Source: Betaproteobacteria bacterium (lineage in GTDB: Bacteria > Pseudomonadota > Gammaproteobacteria > Burkholderiales > Casimicrobiaceae). Taken from it: DNA of 61,985 bases. A program made the position numbers and the translations under genes. Below the pieces are notes generated by a model that did no database searches, was not told where the DNA came from, and saw only the letters and a program-made list of their open reading frames with translations. The stretch is taken from contig JAGXBK010000002.1 of assembly GCA_018971195.1 (NCBI GenBank), positions 1 to 61,985 of the forward strand, given 5' to 3'. This document shows positions 32,386-41,275 of this stretch, in pieces; positions within the stretch are counted from its first letter, which is position 1, and each line of letters begins with the position of its first letter.

Positions 32386-32753
32386 GCAGCGTGCGCCCGG
32401 GCACCCCGGGGGCAACCCGCCAGTGTCCGCACTGTCGGGAGACCATCCTCGAAAGCGCAGCCATGTGTCCGGCGTGCCGGCATTACCTGCGCTTCGTTGC
32501 CGGCGCCGATGCGTCGCCGGTGCCCGCGCTCACGCCGCTGCGCATCGAAGGCAGCATCCGGCATCCCGTCGATGGCGACCCCTGGGAATACACGGTGGTC
32601 GTGTCGATCCGCAACGATCGCGGTGAGGAAATCGCCCACAAGCTCATCGGCGTGGGTGCGGTGAACGCAAACGAGCAGCGCAGCTTCGCGCTGTCGGTCG
32701 AGGCTGTTCCAGCCAGAGCGAAAGACGCCGGGAAGAGCAGCGCGCGACACTGA
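32382..32753 (+). CDS. Zinc-ribbon plus beta-sandwich-like hypothetical protein coupled to the bactofilin
   Basis: ATGA overlap with bactofilin; CPHCRETILESAAMCPAC then LRIEGSIRHPVDGDPWEYTVVVSIRNDRGEEIAHKL... Confidence 0.7.
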   Translation: MSSVRPGTPGATRQCPHCRETILESAAMCPACRHYLRFVAGADASPVPALTPLRIEGSIRHPVDGDPWEYTVVVSIRNDRGEEIAHKLIGVGAVNANEQRSFALSVEAVPARAKDAGKSSARH

Positions 32754-32812
32754 GCGTCGGGTGTTCGGCGGTCGAAGCCGGCATCGACAGTCGACATCGG
32801 CCACGGATGGTT

Positions 32813-32895
32813 TCGGTGAAGTGCGCGGTGACCTCGCTCGCCGGCGACAGTAGCGCCAGGACGCCGTCCGGATGTGACAGCGTCACTGCGAGCGG
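32813..32895 (-). pseudogene. Relic fragment of a substrate-binding-protein gene related to 42087-43094
   Basis: Minus-strand TLSHPDGVLALLSPASEVTAHFTE versus SLSHPDGMAALLSPASEITAHFTA; nucleotide similarity to 42500-42580. Confidence 0.75.
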
Positions 32896-33167
32896 GCTTG
32901 CCGGCGCCGCGGGTGCATTCCGCGAGCCGCCGCGGTACAGTGCTCCCGGGTGCCGAATGGGGCGGTAGATAGCGCGGGCAGACTTGCTCGAGCACGCGCC
33001 CCGATGACGCACGTTCATTCCGTTGTGCTGCAGGCGATGCATGAGGAGGCGCTGGTGGCGAACCCGTTGTCCGACCTGTGCCGCCACGCGCTCGACGTCA
33101 ATTGAAGGCGGCAGCCGCACTCGCAGCGATGCTTGCGGTGTCGACCGCAGCATCAGGAGAGTGGTCG

Positions 33168-33644
33168 ATGAGCTTCAAGATCGAATCCCGTGCGTTCGCT
33201 CCCGGCGGCGCGATTCCATCGCGCTACACCTGCGAAGGCGAGGACGTCTCGCCGCCGCTCGAATGGAGCGGGGCGCCTGCGGCGACGAAGAGCTACGCGC
33301 TGATCGTCGACGATCCGGATGCGCCCGATCCCGCGGCCCCGAGGATGACCTGGGTGCATTGGGTACTCTACGACATCCCGGTCTCGGCGCGAGCATTCGC
33401 GGAGGCGATCGCGCCGGTCGCGCTGCCGCCCGGGACGCACCAGGGGCTCAACGACTGGAAGCGCAGCGGCTACGGAGGACCTTGTCCGCCGATCGGGCGG
33501 CATCGCTATTTCTTCAAGCTCTATGCGCTCGACACCGTGCTGCCGAAGCTTGCGCATCCGGACAAGGCGGCACTCGAGAAAGCGCTGACCGGACACGTCC
33601 TCGCCGAAGCCACGCTGATCGGAACGTACCGGAAAGTCCGCTAG
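33168..33644 (+). CDS. YbhB/YbcL-family Raf kinase inhibitor-like (PEBP) protein
   Basis: MSFKIESRAFAPGGAIPSRYTCEGEDVSPPLEWSGAP...DDPDAPDP...GLNDWKRSGYGGPCPPIGRHRYFFKLYALD; SD AGGAGA; longer start with a signal-like N-terminus possible. Confidence 0.92.
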   Translation: MSFKIESRAFAPGGAIPSRYTCEGEDVSPPLEWSGAPAATKSYALIVDDPDAPDPAAPRMTWVHWVLYDIPVSARAFAEAIAPVALPPGTHQGLNDWKRSGYGGPCPPIGRHRYFFKLYALDTVLPKLAHPDKAALEKALTGHVLAEATLIGTYRKVR

Positions 33645-33752
33645 GTTCCGCTACCCGAGTCCAGCCACCGCGCAAGCTGATGCGCCGGCCCGGCGATTCC
33701 GGTGGCACCCAGCATGCCGCCGCGCAGCGCTCGGGCTCGATCCCGGCCGAAA

Positions 33753-34535
33753 TCATCGTTCGGGCTCGAATTCGTCGTGGATCAAGTCGCGGATGCGCTG
33801 CTTGAGCGCGACGAAATCAGGATCGGTCTCGCGCCGCGGTCGCGGCAGCTCGACGCGGATCTGCGCTTTCACGCGACCTGGACGGCGCGTGAGCACGACC
33901 ACGTGGTCGGACAGCAGGATCGCCTCCTCGATGCTGTGGGTCACCAGCACCATCGTCTTGCGCACCCGCGGATCGTTGCTTGCCAGGATGCGCCCCATTT
34001 CTTCCTGCATGCGCGAGCGGTTCTGCGCGTCGAGCGCGGCGAACGGCTCGTCCATCAGCAGCACTTCGGGATCCACCGCCAGCGCGCGCGCGATCGACAC
34101 GCGCTGCTTCATGCCACCGGAGAGCTGGTGCGGGTAGCGGTGCTCGAAGCCCTGCAGTCCGACCAACTCGACGTTGTGAGCCACGATCCCGCGCTGTGCC
34201 TCACGCGGGATGCGCTTCATCTCGAGGCCGAAAGCGATGTTCTTCTCGACCGTCATCCAGGGAAACAGCGCGTACTCCTGGAACACGACCGAGCGGCGCC
34301 AGGTCGGGCGGCCCACGGGCCGGCCGTCGACCAGGATCCGGCCGCCGCTCGGTGCCTCGAAGCCGGCCATCATCATCAGCAACGTCGTCTTGCCACAACC
34401 GCTGTGGCCGAGGATCGAGCAGAATTCGCAGTCGGCGACGCCGAAGCTGACCTCGTCCAGCGCGAGCACCGCCTCATCGTGGGGGCCGTGCCCGGGGTAG
34501 AGCTTGCGCAAGCTTTCGACCGTCACGATGCTCAA
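33753..34535 (-). CDS. Nitrate/sulfonate/taurine-type ABC transporter ATP-binding protein
   Basis: LGHSGCGKTTLLMMMAGF, LSGGMKQRVSIARAL, VLLMDEPFAALD. Confidence 0.93.
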   Translation of the reverse strand: MSIVTVESLRKLYPGHGPHDEAVLALDEVSFGVADCEFCSILGHSGCGKTTLLMMMAGFEAPSGGRILVDGRPVGRPTWRRSVVFQEYALFPWMTVEKNIAFGLEMKRIPREAQRGIVAHNVELVGLQGFEHRYPHQLSGGMKQRVSIARALAVDPEVLLMDEPFAALDAQNRSRMQEEMGRILASNDPRVRKTMVLVTHSIEEAILLSDHVVVLTRRPGRVKAQIRVELPRPRRETDPDFVALKQRIRDLIHDEFEPER

Positions 34536-34545
34536 GAGACGGCCC

Positions 34546-35316
34546 TCACTTGTTGAGCGCCTGCGACCACGGCATCAGACGGCGGACGGCCTCGCGGATG
34601 ATGCGGTCGAGTGCGAAGCCGACGACGCCGATCGTTGCCATGCCGACGATCACGTAGTCGGTGCGCAGGATCGTGCGCGAGTCGTTGATCAGGAAGCCGA
34701 GGCCCGAATTCGCGCCCACCAACTCGGCGGCTACCAGCGCCATCCAGCCGACGCCGAGGCCGACGCGCACGCCGGTGACGATCTGCGGCAGCGCGGCGCG
34801 CAACACGATGCGCCACAGGATCTGCCACACGCCGGCACCGAGGCAGCGGGCGGCGCGCACCAGATTCGGCTCGACGCCTTTCACGCCTGCGACGGTGTTG
34901 ATCAGGATCGGAAAGAAGCAACCCAGGAAAATGATGAACTCGTTCTGCGTGTTGCCGATTCCGAACCACAGGATCGACAGCGGAATCCAGGCGAGGGGCG
35001 GCACTGGGCGCAACATCTCGACGACCGGATCGACCTGCTCCTCGACGGCCTTCCACCAGCCCATCGCGATCCCGACCGGGATCGACAGGCATGCCCAGGA
35101 GAACGCGACCAGCTCGCGCATGAGGCTGTCGTGCAGCTGCCGCCAAAGCTCGCCGGAGCGCATCAGCTCCCACGCCGCGCGCACGACCACCTGCGGTGGC
35201 GGCAGCAGCGTGCGGGTGCTGCGATCGAGCACGTGCTCGCTCACGTACCACCATGCGGCGAGCAGCACCATCAGCAGCGCGAGGCGGCGCGCGCGGCGCA
35301 GGACGGCGCTCAGCAC
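34546..35316 (-). CDS. Nitrate/sulfonate/taurine-type ABC transporter permease
   Basis: ...RPVPPLAWIPLSILWFGIGNTQNEFIIFLGCFFPILINTVAGVKGVEPNLVRAARCLGA EAA-like loop; start (GTG 35316) estimated. Confidence 0.9.
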   Translation of the reverse strand: MLSAVLRRARRLALLMVLLAAWWYVSEHVLDRSTRTLLPPPQVVVRAAWELMRSGELWRQLHDSLMRELVAFSWACLSIPVGIAMGWWKAVEEQVDPVVEMLRPVPPLAWIPLSILWFGIGNTQNEFIIFLGCFFPILINTVAGVKGVEPNLVRAARCLGAGVWQILWRIVLRAALPQIVTGVRVGLGVGWMALVAAELVGANSGLGFLINDSRTILRTDYVIVGMATIGVVGFALDRIIREAVRRLMPWSQALNK

Positions 35317-35344
35317 GCGACGCGACCGCGAGGTACGCCGGGCA

Positions 35345-36625
35345 TCACGGCATGTAGGTCTTGCCTGCAAATGACCACGGCTTGACCAGGTCTCCCGGTC
35401 CCGGGAAGGGTTGCGGCGTCTTGTCGTCGACCGGGTTGATGTACGGCGGGTAGGGCGGCTTGGCCGGATCACCCTTCCATCCGGGCGGAATGAATGGCGG
35501 CTCCTTCGGTACCGCCCAACCGAGCTTGGCGAAGCTGCGCGCCATGTAACGCGCATCGACCGCATCCTCGAAATCCTTCGCGGTGAGCGGTCGCGTGATG
35601 CGCTTTTGGTCGTAGAGCCACTTGAAGATGGTCTGGTTGACGGCGCCCCAGAACGCAGCCTGTGGGTAGATGTAGGTCGGCTTGTACAGGTTGTTGTAGG
35701 CCCGGATCTGCTGCAACAGAATCGCCTTCGAGAAGTGCTTCAGGCTCGGATCTTCGCCGGTCAGCTCGGCCGCCTTCTCCGGATGGCGCCGGATCCACAG
35801 CGTCGCCTCGGCATACGCGTCGGAGAAGGCCTGCACGACGTCGGGGGCGTTTTGCGCGATCTCCGAGCGCACGTAGAACTGCCCTTCGTACATGTTGTAC
35901 GGAAAGATCGAGTCGATGATGTGTCCGTCCTTCAGCTCGTCGACCATCATCGTCGGCGTCGGATCCCAGGGCACGACGCCGTCGATGCCCTTGGGCAGCG
36001 CCATCTGTTCGCCGGGCGGCATGTTCTTGAGGATCACGTCCTTGTCCGGGCGAATGCCGTTCATCGCCATCGCCATCTGGAAATAGAACTCGGCCGATGA
36101 CCCCGTCACGAGGCCGATGGTGGCGGGCGTCGTGCGGTCCTTGAGGTCCTTGATGCTTTTCAGCGGCGAGTCCTTCGGAACCACCAGCGCGTGCAACAGG
36201 TTCGGACTGAGGATCGCGATCGCGGTGACCGGGATGTGCTTATCGAGCAACGAGGTGAACGGGAAGTTGCCGCCGTTGCCGACCTGGAAGCGTCCCGATA
36301 CGATGGTTTCGTTGATCGCCGGCCCCGACGGGAACGCCTGCCACTTCGCTTCGATGCCGCGCCGCGTCATCAACCCTTCGCGGTCCATCACGATGTTGAT
36401 GGTGTTCTGGCCCGACCACGGCGCCTGGAAGGCGACCTGCACCGGCCACCAGCCCTTGGACTTCAGCCACTCGACCGATTTGGCCGACACCTGCTCGTAG
36501 GGTAACGGCCAGCCCCAGTCGGTGAATTTCTGCTGGGCCATCGCGGGCGTTGCCGCGAGCAGCACCGAAATACCGGCCACAGCGGCCCGCCAGCCCTTGC
36601 CCCGTCCTCGCGTCAGCATGCTCAT
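35345..36625 (-). CDS. ABC transporter substrate-binding protein (NMT1/SsuA-like)
   Basis: Signal peptide; SGQNTINIVMDREGLMTRRGIEAKWQAFPSGPAINETIVSGRFQVGNGGNFPFTSLL... Confidence 0.88.
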   Translation of the reverse strand: MSMLTRGRGKGWRAAVAGISVLLAATPAMAQQKFTDWGWPLPYEQVSAKSVEWLKSKGWWPVQVAFQAPWSGQNTINIVMDREGLMTRRGIEAKWQAFPSGPAINETIVSGRFQVGNGGNFPFTSLLDKHIPVTAIAILSPNLLHALVVPKDSPLKSIKDLKDRTTPATIGLVTGSSAEFYFQMAMAMNGIRPDKDVILKNMPPGEQMALPKGIDGVVPWDPTPTMMVDELKDGHIIDSIFPYNMYEGQFYVRSEIAQNAPDVVQAFSDAYAEATLWIRRHPEKAAELTGEDPSLKHFSKAILLQQIRAYNNLYKPTYIYPQAAFWGAVNQTIFKWLYDQKRITRPLTAKDFEDAVDARYMARSFAKLGWAVPKEPPFIPPGWKGDPAKPPYPPYINPVDDKTPQPFPGPGDLVKPWSFAGKTYMP

Positions 36626-36659
36626 CGTCTCCTCCTCGTCCCCTTTCGGGATGGGTCGT

Positions 36660-38132
36660 TCACGCCGAGAGCGTCATCTCGGTTCCGGCAAATCGGACCT
36701 GCAGGTATTCGATGTCGCGCTGTGCGCCGACATAACGAATCAGTTCGCACAATGGCGTGGTGCGGAAGCTGCATTCCGGCGCAGGATTGCGCAGCGGCTC
36801 GAGCAGCTTCCGATCGTAGTAGGCGGCGAGCAGCAGATCCTCGTCGCTGGCGGCGGCACCAAGCTCCTTGCGCAGCCGCGGCAGCCACGGCGCGATGTGC
36901 TCGGCGGGGCTCTCACCGACGAATTCATCCGGTCGGATTCGCGCACGCTCGAGGAACTCGTCCGAGGGTTTCGCGGCGAGCCGCCCATAGTAGCCCATCG
37001 CGTACTTGCGCACCTCATCGGGAATGGTTTTGTAGCGCTCGCCCTGGACCACGTTGAGCGTCGCCTGTGTGACGATGTATTGTGCGAACGGGCTGACGAC
37101 GATCGGGTAGCCAAGATCGTGCCGCACGCGCGTCGCCTCGTCGAGGATCTCGGGCAGGCGATGCTCGAGCTTCATGGTCTGAAGCTGATAGCGCAGGTTG
37201 GAAATCATGCCCCCTGGGATCTGGTGCTCATACAGCGCCGGGTCATAGGCAGCGACCCGGCCGCGCGGCTTGCCTTCGCGTTCGCAAAGCCAGGTGAAAT
37301 ACCCGGCCACTTCGCGAAGCGCCTGCGCATCGAGTCCGGTGGCGAAACCCGTGCGCCGCGCGCGCGCCTCGATCTCCTCGGTCGCGGGCAGTGACGCGCC
37401 GTTCGCCAGCGGCTCGGTCGCCGTATGGCCGAAGCGAAAGCCGCTCTGCATCGCGATCTCGTAGACCTCGGGCGCCAGGCCCGACTGGCAATGCGAATGC
37501 AGTTGCACCGGGATCCTGGCCGCGGCGCCCACGACCGCCGGGAACAGCGTCCTGCCGCGCTCCGGCGTGAGCAGCCCGGTCGGGTCCTTGATGGAGATAA
37601 AGTCGGCCTTCAGTTTCACGAGCTCGCGGGTGCGCTCGACGTAGTAGTCGTCGGTGTGCACGGGGCTCAGCGTGTACGTCATCATCGTGTTCACGCGCAT
37701 CCCCGCCGCGTGGCCCGACTTCACCGACGACGCGATGTTGCGGTTGTCGTTGAGGGCGTCGTAGACGGTAAGCACCGAAACGCCACGCTCGGCGAGCGCC
37801 TGCGAGTTGAGGGTGACAACGTCGTCGGGGAACAACTCGAACGTGTACAGGCTCTGGCCGCGGGTCAGCGCGTCGCAGGGCGTGGCGAGTCGCCGGCACA
37901 GCACGCCGACGCGCTCCCACGGATTCTCCTGCAGGTAGCGCACGCACACGTCGAAAACCGCCCCGCCCAGGATGTTGACGTACGCGTAGCCGACCCGGTC
38001 GATCGCCCCGAGGATCGGCGTCATCATCGCGGTGGTCATCCGCGTCGACCACAGGCACTGGTGGGCGTCGCGCAGCGTCACGTCGATGAAGTCGAAGCGC
38101 CGCGGCGCGCGCGGTTGGGTCGTTTTCCTCAT
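36660..38132 (-). CDS. Biotin-dependent carboxyltransferase (pyruvate carboxylase subunit B / oxaloacetate decarboxylase alpha-like)
   Basis: FIDVTLRDAHQCLWSTRMTTAMM...FISIKDPTGLLTPERGRTLFPAV...QLHSHCQSGLAPEVYEIAMQSG. Confidence 0.9.
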   Translation of the reverse strand: MRKTTQPRAPRRFDFIDVTLRDAHQCLWSTRMTTAMMTPILGAIDRVGYAYVNILGGAVFDVCVRYLQENPWERVGVLCRRLATPCDALTRGQSLYTFELFPDDVVTLNSQALAERGVSVLTVYDALNDNRNIASSVKSGHAAGMRVNTMMTYTLSPVHTDDYYVERTRELVKLKADFISIKDPTGLLTPERGRTLFPAVVGAAARIPVQLHSHCQSGLAPEVYEIAMQSGFRFGHTATEPLANGASLPATEEIEARARRTGFATGLDAQALREVAGYFTWLCEREGKPRGRVAAYDPALYEHQIPGGMISNLRYQLQTMKLEHRLPEILDEATRVRHDLGYPIVVSPFAQYIVTQATLNVVQGERYKTIPDEVRKYAMGYYGRLAAKPSDEFLERARIRPDEFVGESPAEHIAPWLPRLRKELGAAASDEDLLLAAYYDRKLLEPLRNPAPECSFRTTPLCELIRYVGAQRDIEYLQVRFAGTEMTLSA

Positions 38133-38290
38133 ACCTCCTCCATGACGATGTCCCTGCCTCTTCGGCCATGCGCCGTCCCATCGCCGTGTCGCCGATCGTG
38201 CGGATGGCTTGCGCCGGCGGGTCGACGCATTCGGTGCGGATCGCAATCAGCACCCCGCGGATCGTTCGCGGCCTCATGCACCGAGGGACC

Positions 38291-38839
38291 TCATTGCGGC
38301 CGCAGCGCGATGAGCGGCTGGCCGTACTCCACCGGGGAGCCGTCCTCGACCAGGATGTGCGTTACCACGCCGCTCGCACCCGCGGGAATCGAATTCATCA
38401 GCTTCATCACCTCGATGATGCAGACCGTGGTGTCGGGGGAAACGGTCAGTCCGACCTGCACGAAGGGGGCGGCCCCGGGCTCGGGCGCGCGATAGAACGT
38501 ACCGACCATCGGCGAATGCACCAGCACCGAGCCCTCCGGCCAGGTTTGCGCGGGCGCGGCCGAGCGTTTGGGCGCGGGCGCCGCAGGCTCGACGATCAGT
38601 TCGCCTCCCCCGACGTGGCGACTGCGCTGCGATGAGGTCCGCGGCGCTTCCGCGGCCGGCTGCGGAGCGGCCCGCGCTTCGGCGGACGGCTCACCTGCGA
38701 TCGGCAACCCGGCGCGGCGCCGCACGTCGACTTCGACGTCGCCGACTTTGAGATGGAATTCGGAGAACTGGCCGGAGGACTTGATCAGCGCGACGATCTC
38801 GAGCAGGTCCTCGTAGGTGAGTGGGTCGCGTTTCGGCAC
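38291..38839 (-). CDS. accB: Biotin carboxyl carrier protein
   Basis: VHSPMVGTFYRAPEPGAAPFVQVG...IIEVMKLMNSIPAGASGVV (biotinylated Lys motif EVMKLMN). Confidence 0.92.
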   Translation of the reverse strand: MPKRDPLTYEDLLEIVALIKSSGQFSEFHLKVGDVEVDVRRRAGLPIAGEPSAEARAAPQPAAEAPRTSSQRSRHVGGGELIVEPAAPAPKRSAAPAQTWPEGSVLVHSPMVGTFYRAPEPGAAPFVQVGLTVSPDTTVCIIEVMKLMNSIPAGASGVVTHILVEDGSPVEYGQPLIALRPQ

Positions 38840-38942
38840 GGCGCGGTCCTCGTTCCTTGGCTGGTCGGTTGCCGGGGCGCATTTGCCGCACGCAGCGATA
38901 CGCGGGGGCCCGCCCGATGCGGCGCCTGACCGCTTTTCGCCC

Positions 38943-38978
38943 CATCATTGCATGCGCGGGAAAAAGCTTGCAATAATG
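38943..38978 (+). promoter_or_regulatory. Candidate IclR-type operator/promoter
   Basis: Inverted repeat CATCATTGCA-N16-TGCAATAATG; AATAAT (38972-38977) -10-like element; IclR ATG at 38983. Confidence 0.5.
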
Positions 38979-38982
38979 GAAC

Positions 38983-39864
38983 ATGCGATTTCGCTCAACG
39001 AAATCCACAAACGGATCCGAGGAGATCGCGGGGCCGGAGTCCTCGACGCTGCGCGCGTTCGCGCTCCTCGAGCTGATCGCCAGTGCCGAGACGCCGCCAT
39101 CGCTCGACGATCTGACGCGCGCGAGCGGTCTGCCCAAGCCCACCGTCTATCGCATCCTGGGATTGCTTTCGCGCGGTGCCCTGGTGCAGCGCGAGCCGTT
39201 CGAGAAGCGTTACGTCGTCGGCTCGCGCGTGTCCGCGCTTTCGCTCACGGTGCAGGTCCGTTCGCCGATGCGTGGCGCACGCCACGCGATCCTGGCGCGC
39301 CTGGTCGAGGAAATCGGGGAGACCTGCAACTTTACGGTGCTCGACGGGAGCGAAGTGCTGTACGTGGATCGCGTCGAGACCTCGGCCAACGTTCGGCTGC
39401 ACATGAAGGCCGGATCACGCGTGCCGCTGCATTGCACTGCGAGCGGGAAGCTGTTCCTTGCGTTCCTTCCGCCGGCGCAGGTGCGCACGCTGCTCGGCCC
39501 GCGGTCCCTCAAACGCTACACCGAGCGCACGATCACCGACTTCGCAGCGCTAGGGCGCGAGCTGCGCAAGGTCCGCGCCAGCGGCATCGGCACCGACGTC
39601 GGCGAGTACCTCGACGGCTCGGTGTGCCTCGCGGTCCCCGTCAGCGATCCGCAGGGGCGCATCTGCGCGGCCGTCGCCGTACACGGGCCTGCGCCCCGCA
39701 TGACGCTCAAGAAGGGCATCGAATTTCTGCCCGCGCTCAAGCGCGCCGCGGCGTCAATCTCGTCGACAATCACGCATCGCGTCAACGCAGAAGGATCGGA
39801 CGATAGAACCTGCATTCGAACAGGCGCGTCATTTAACCCAATCTTAAGGAGGAGACATGGATAA
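38983..39864 (+). CDS. IclR-family transcriptional regulator
   Basis: STLRAFALLELIASAETPPSLDDLTRASGLPKPTVYRILGLLSRGALVQRE...GTDVGEYLDGSVCLAVPV. Confidence 0.93.
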   Translation: MRFRSTKSTNGSEEIAGPESSTLRAFALLELIASAETPPSLDDLTRASGLPKPTVYRILGLLSRGALVQREPFEKRYVVGSRVSALSLTVQVRSPMRGARHAILARLVEEIGETCNFTVLDGSEVLYVDRVETSANVRLHMKAGSRVPLHCTASGKLFLAFLPPAQVRTLLGPRSLKRYTERTITDFAALGRELRKVRASGIGTDVGEYLDGSVCLAVPVSDPQGRICAAVAVHGPAPRMTLKKGIEFLPALKRAAASISSTITHRVNAEGSDDRTCIRTGASFNPILRRRHG

Positions 39865-41203
39865 CGTCGAGGATCGCAATCCCCTGGATGAGGCCGAGAT
39901 ACGCAAGGTGGCGTTTGCCAGCGCCATCGGCTGCACGATCGAGTGGTACGACTTCTTCCTCTACAACACGTTTGCTGCGCTGATTTTCAACAAACTGTTC
40001 TTCCCCTCGTTCGATCCGCTGATCGGCACGATGCTGGCCTACACGACCGCTCTCGTCGGCTTCATCGCGAGGCCGGTCGCCGGCGTCATCTTCGGTCATT
40101 TCGGTGACCGCGTCGGCCGCAAGAAGATGCTGATCCTCACGCTGCTGATCATGGGGCTCGGCACCTTCCTGATCGGCCTCTTGCCGACCTACCAGACGAT
40201 CGGCGTCTGGGCCCCGATCCTGCTGCTGCTGCTGCGCATCGCCCAGGGCCTCGGTATCGGCGGCGAGTGGGGCGGCGCGGTGCTGATGGCGATCGAGCAC
40301 TCGCCCAAGGGCAGGCGCGGCTTCTATGGCAGTTGGCCGCAGATGGGGGTGCCCGCGGGGCTGGCGCTCGCCACCGGCATGGTCGCGCTGCTGACCGCGC
40401 TGCCGGGCGATGCGTTCCTGGCAGGCGCCTGGCGCATCGCTTTCCTGGTGAGCGCGATCCTGGTGGCGATCGGCGTCTACATCCGACTCAAGATCATGGA
40501 GACACCGGCATTCCTGCGCGTGCAGCAGACGCAGACGGTCGCACGCGTGCCGTTCATGGACCTGCTGCGCAACCAGACGCGCGAGGTGGTGCTCGGCATG
40601 GGCTGTCGCTACATCGAGGGCGTCGTGTTCAACATCTACGGCGTATTCGTCATCACCTATCTCGTCGTCGCACTGAAGGTGCCCAAGGCCACTGCGCTGC
40701 TCGGCGTGACCCTCGCGGCGCTGGTGATGCTGTTCTTCATCCCGACATTCGGCAAGCTGTCCGACCGCCTCGGCCGGCGCAAGGTATTCGCGTGGGGTGC
40801 GTTGCTGAGTGGCCTCGCCGGCTTTCCTGCGTTCTGGCTGATGAGCACCGGCGCGCCAAACCCGGTGCTGATCGCGATCGCGATAGTCATCCCGTTCGGC
40901 TTCATCTACGCGGCGGTCTACGGCCCGGAGGCGGCGCTGTTCTCCGAATTGTTCGACACGCGAGTGCGCTACAGCGGCATCTCGTTCGTCTACCAGTTCT
41001 CGGGGATCTTCGCCAGCGGCCTCACCCCGATCATCGCGACCGCGCTGCTGCGCCAGGGCAACGGACAGCCGTGGCTGGTCGCCGGCTACATGCTGATCGT
41101 CGGGGTGATCAGTACGGTCTCGGTGATGCTGCTCAAGGAATCGCTGCACTCCGACCTGATCGCGCCGATGGGGGGGTTCGCGGCAAGGAAGCCCAGCGCT
41201 TGA
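39857..41203 (+). CDS. MFS transporter, metabolite:H+ symporter (MHS) family
   Basis: FASAIGCTIEWYDFFLYNTFAALIFNKLFFPSFDP...GHFGDRVGRKKML; 12-TM pattern; SD AAGGAGG. Confidence 0.93.
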   Translation: MDNVEDRNPLDEAEIRKVAFASAIGCTIEWYDFFLYNTFAALIFNKLFFPSFDPLIGTMLAYTTALVGFIARPVAGVIFGHFGDRVGRKKMLILTLLIMGLGTFLIGLLPTYQTIGVWAPILLLLLRIAQGLGIGGEWGGAVLMAIEHSPKGRRGFYGSWPQMGVPAGLALATGMVALLTALPGDAFLAGAWRIAFLVSAILVAIGVYIRLKIMETPAFLRVQQTQTVARVPFMDLLRNQTREVVLGMGCRYIEGVVFNIYGVFVITYLVVALKVPKATALLGVTLAALVMLFFIPTFGKLSDRLGRRKVFAWGALLSGLAGFPAFWLMSTGAPNPVLIAIAIVIPFGFIYAAVYGPEAALFSELFDTRVRYSGISFVYQFSGIFASGLTPIIATALLRQGNGQPWLVAGYMLIVGVISTVSVMLLKESLHSDLIAPMGGFAARKPSA

Positions 41204-41275
41204 TGCCACGCGTCCGGAGCCCCGTCGCGACGGCGGGCCTCGCAGCGCCGTCGTGACCGGTCTGCCTGCGTTGCA

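Noticed and set aside
33645-33752. Short minus-strand peptide (MLGATGIAGPAHQLARWLDSGSGT) as a gene or relic
   Set aside because: Resembles a protein C-terminus but is too short to assign to any family.
34504-35385. 293-aa plus-strand ORF opposite the ABC permease
   Set aside because: Shadow frame; the minus strand carries the permease signature.
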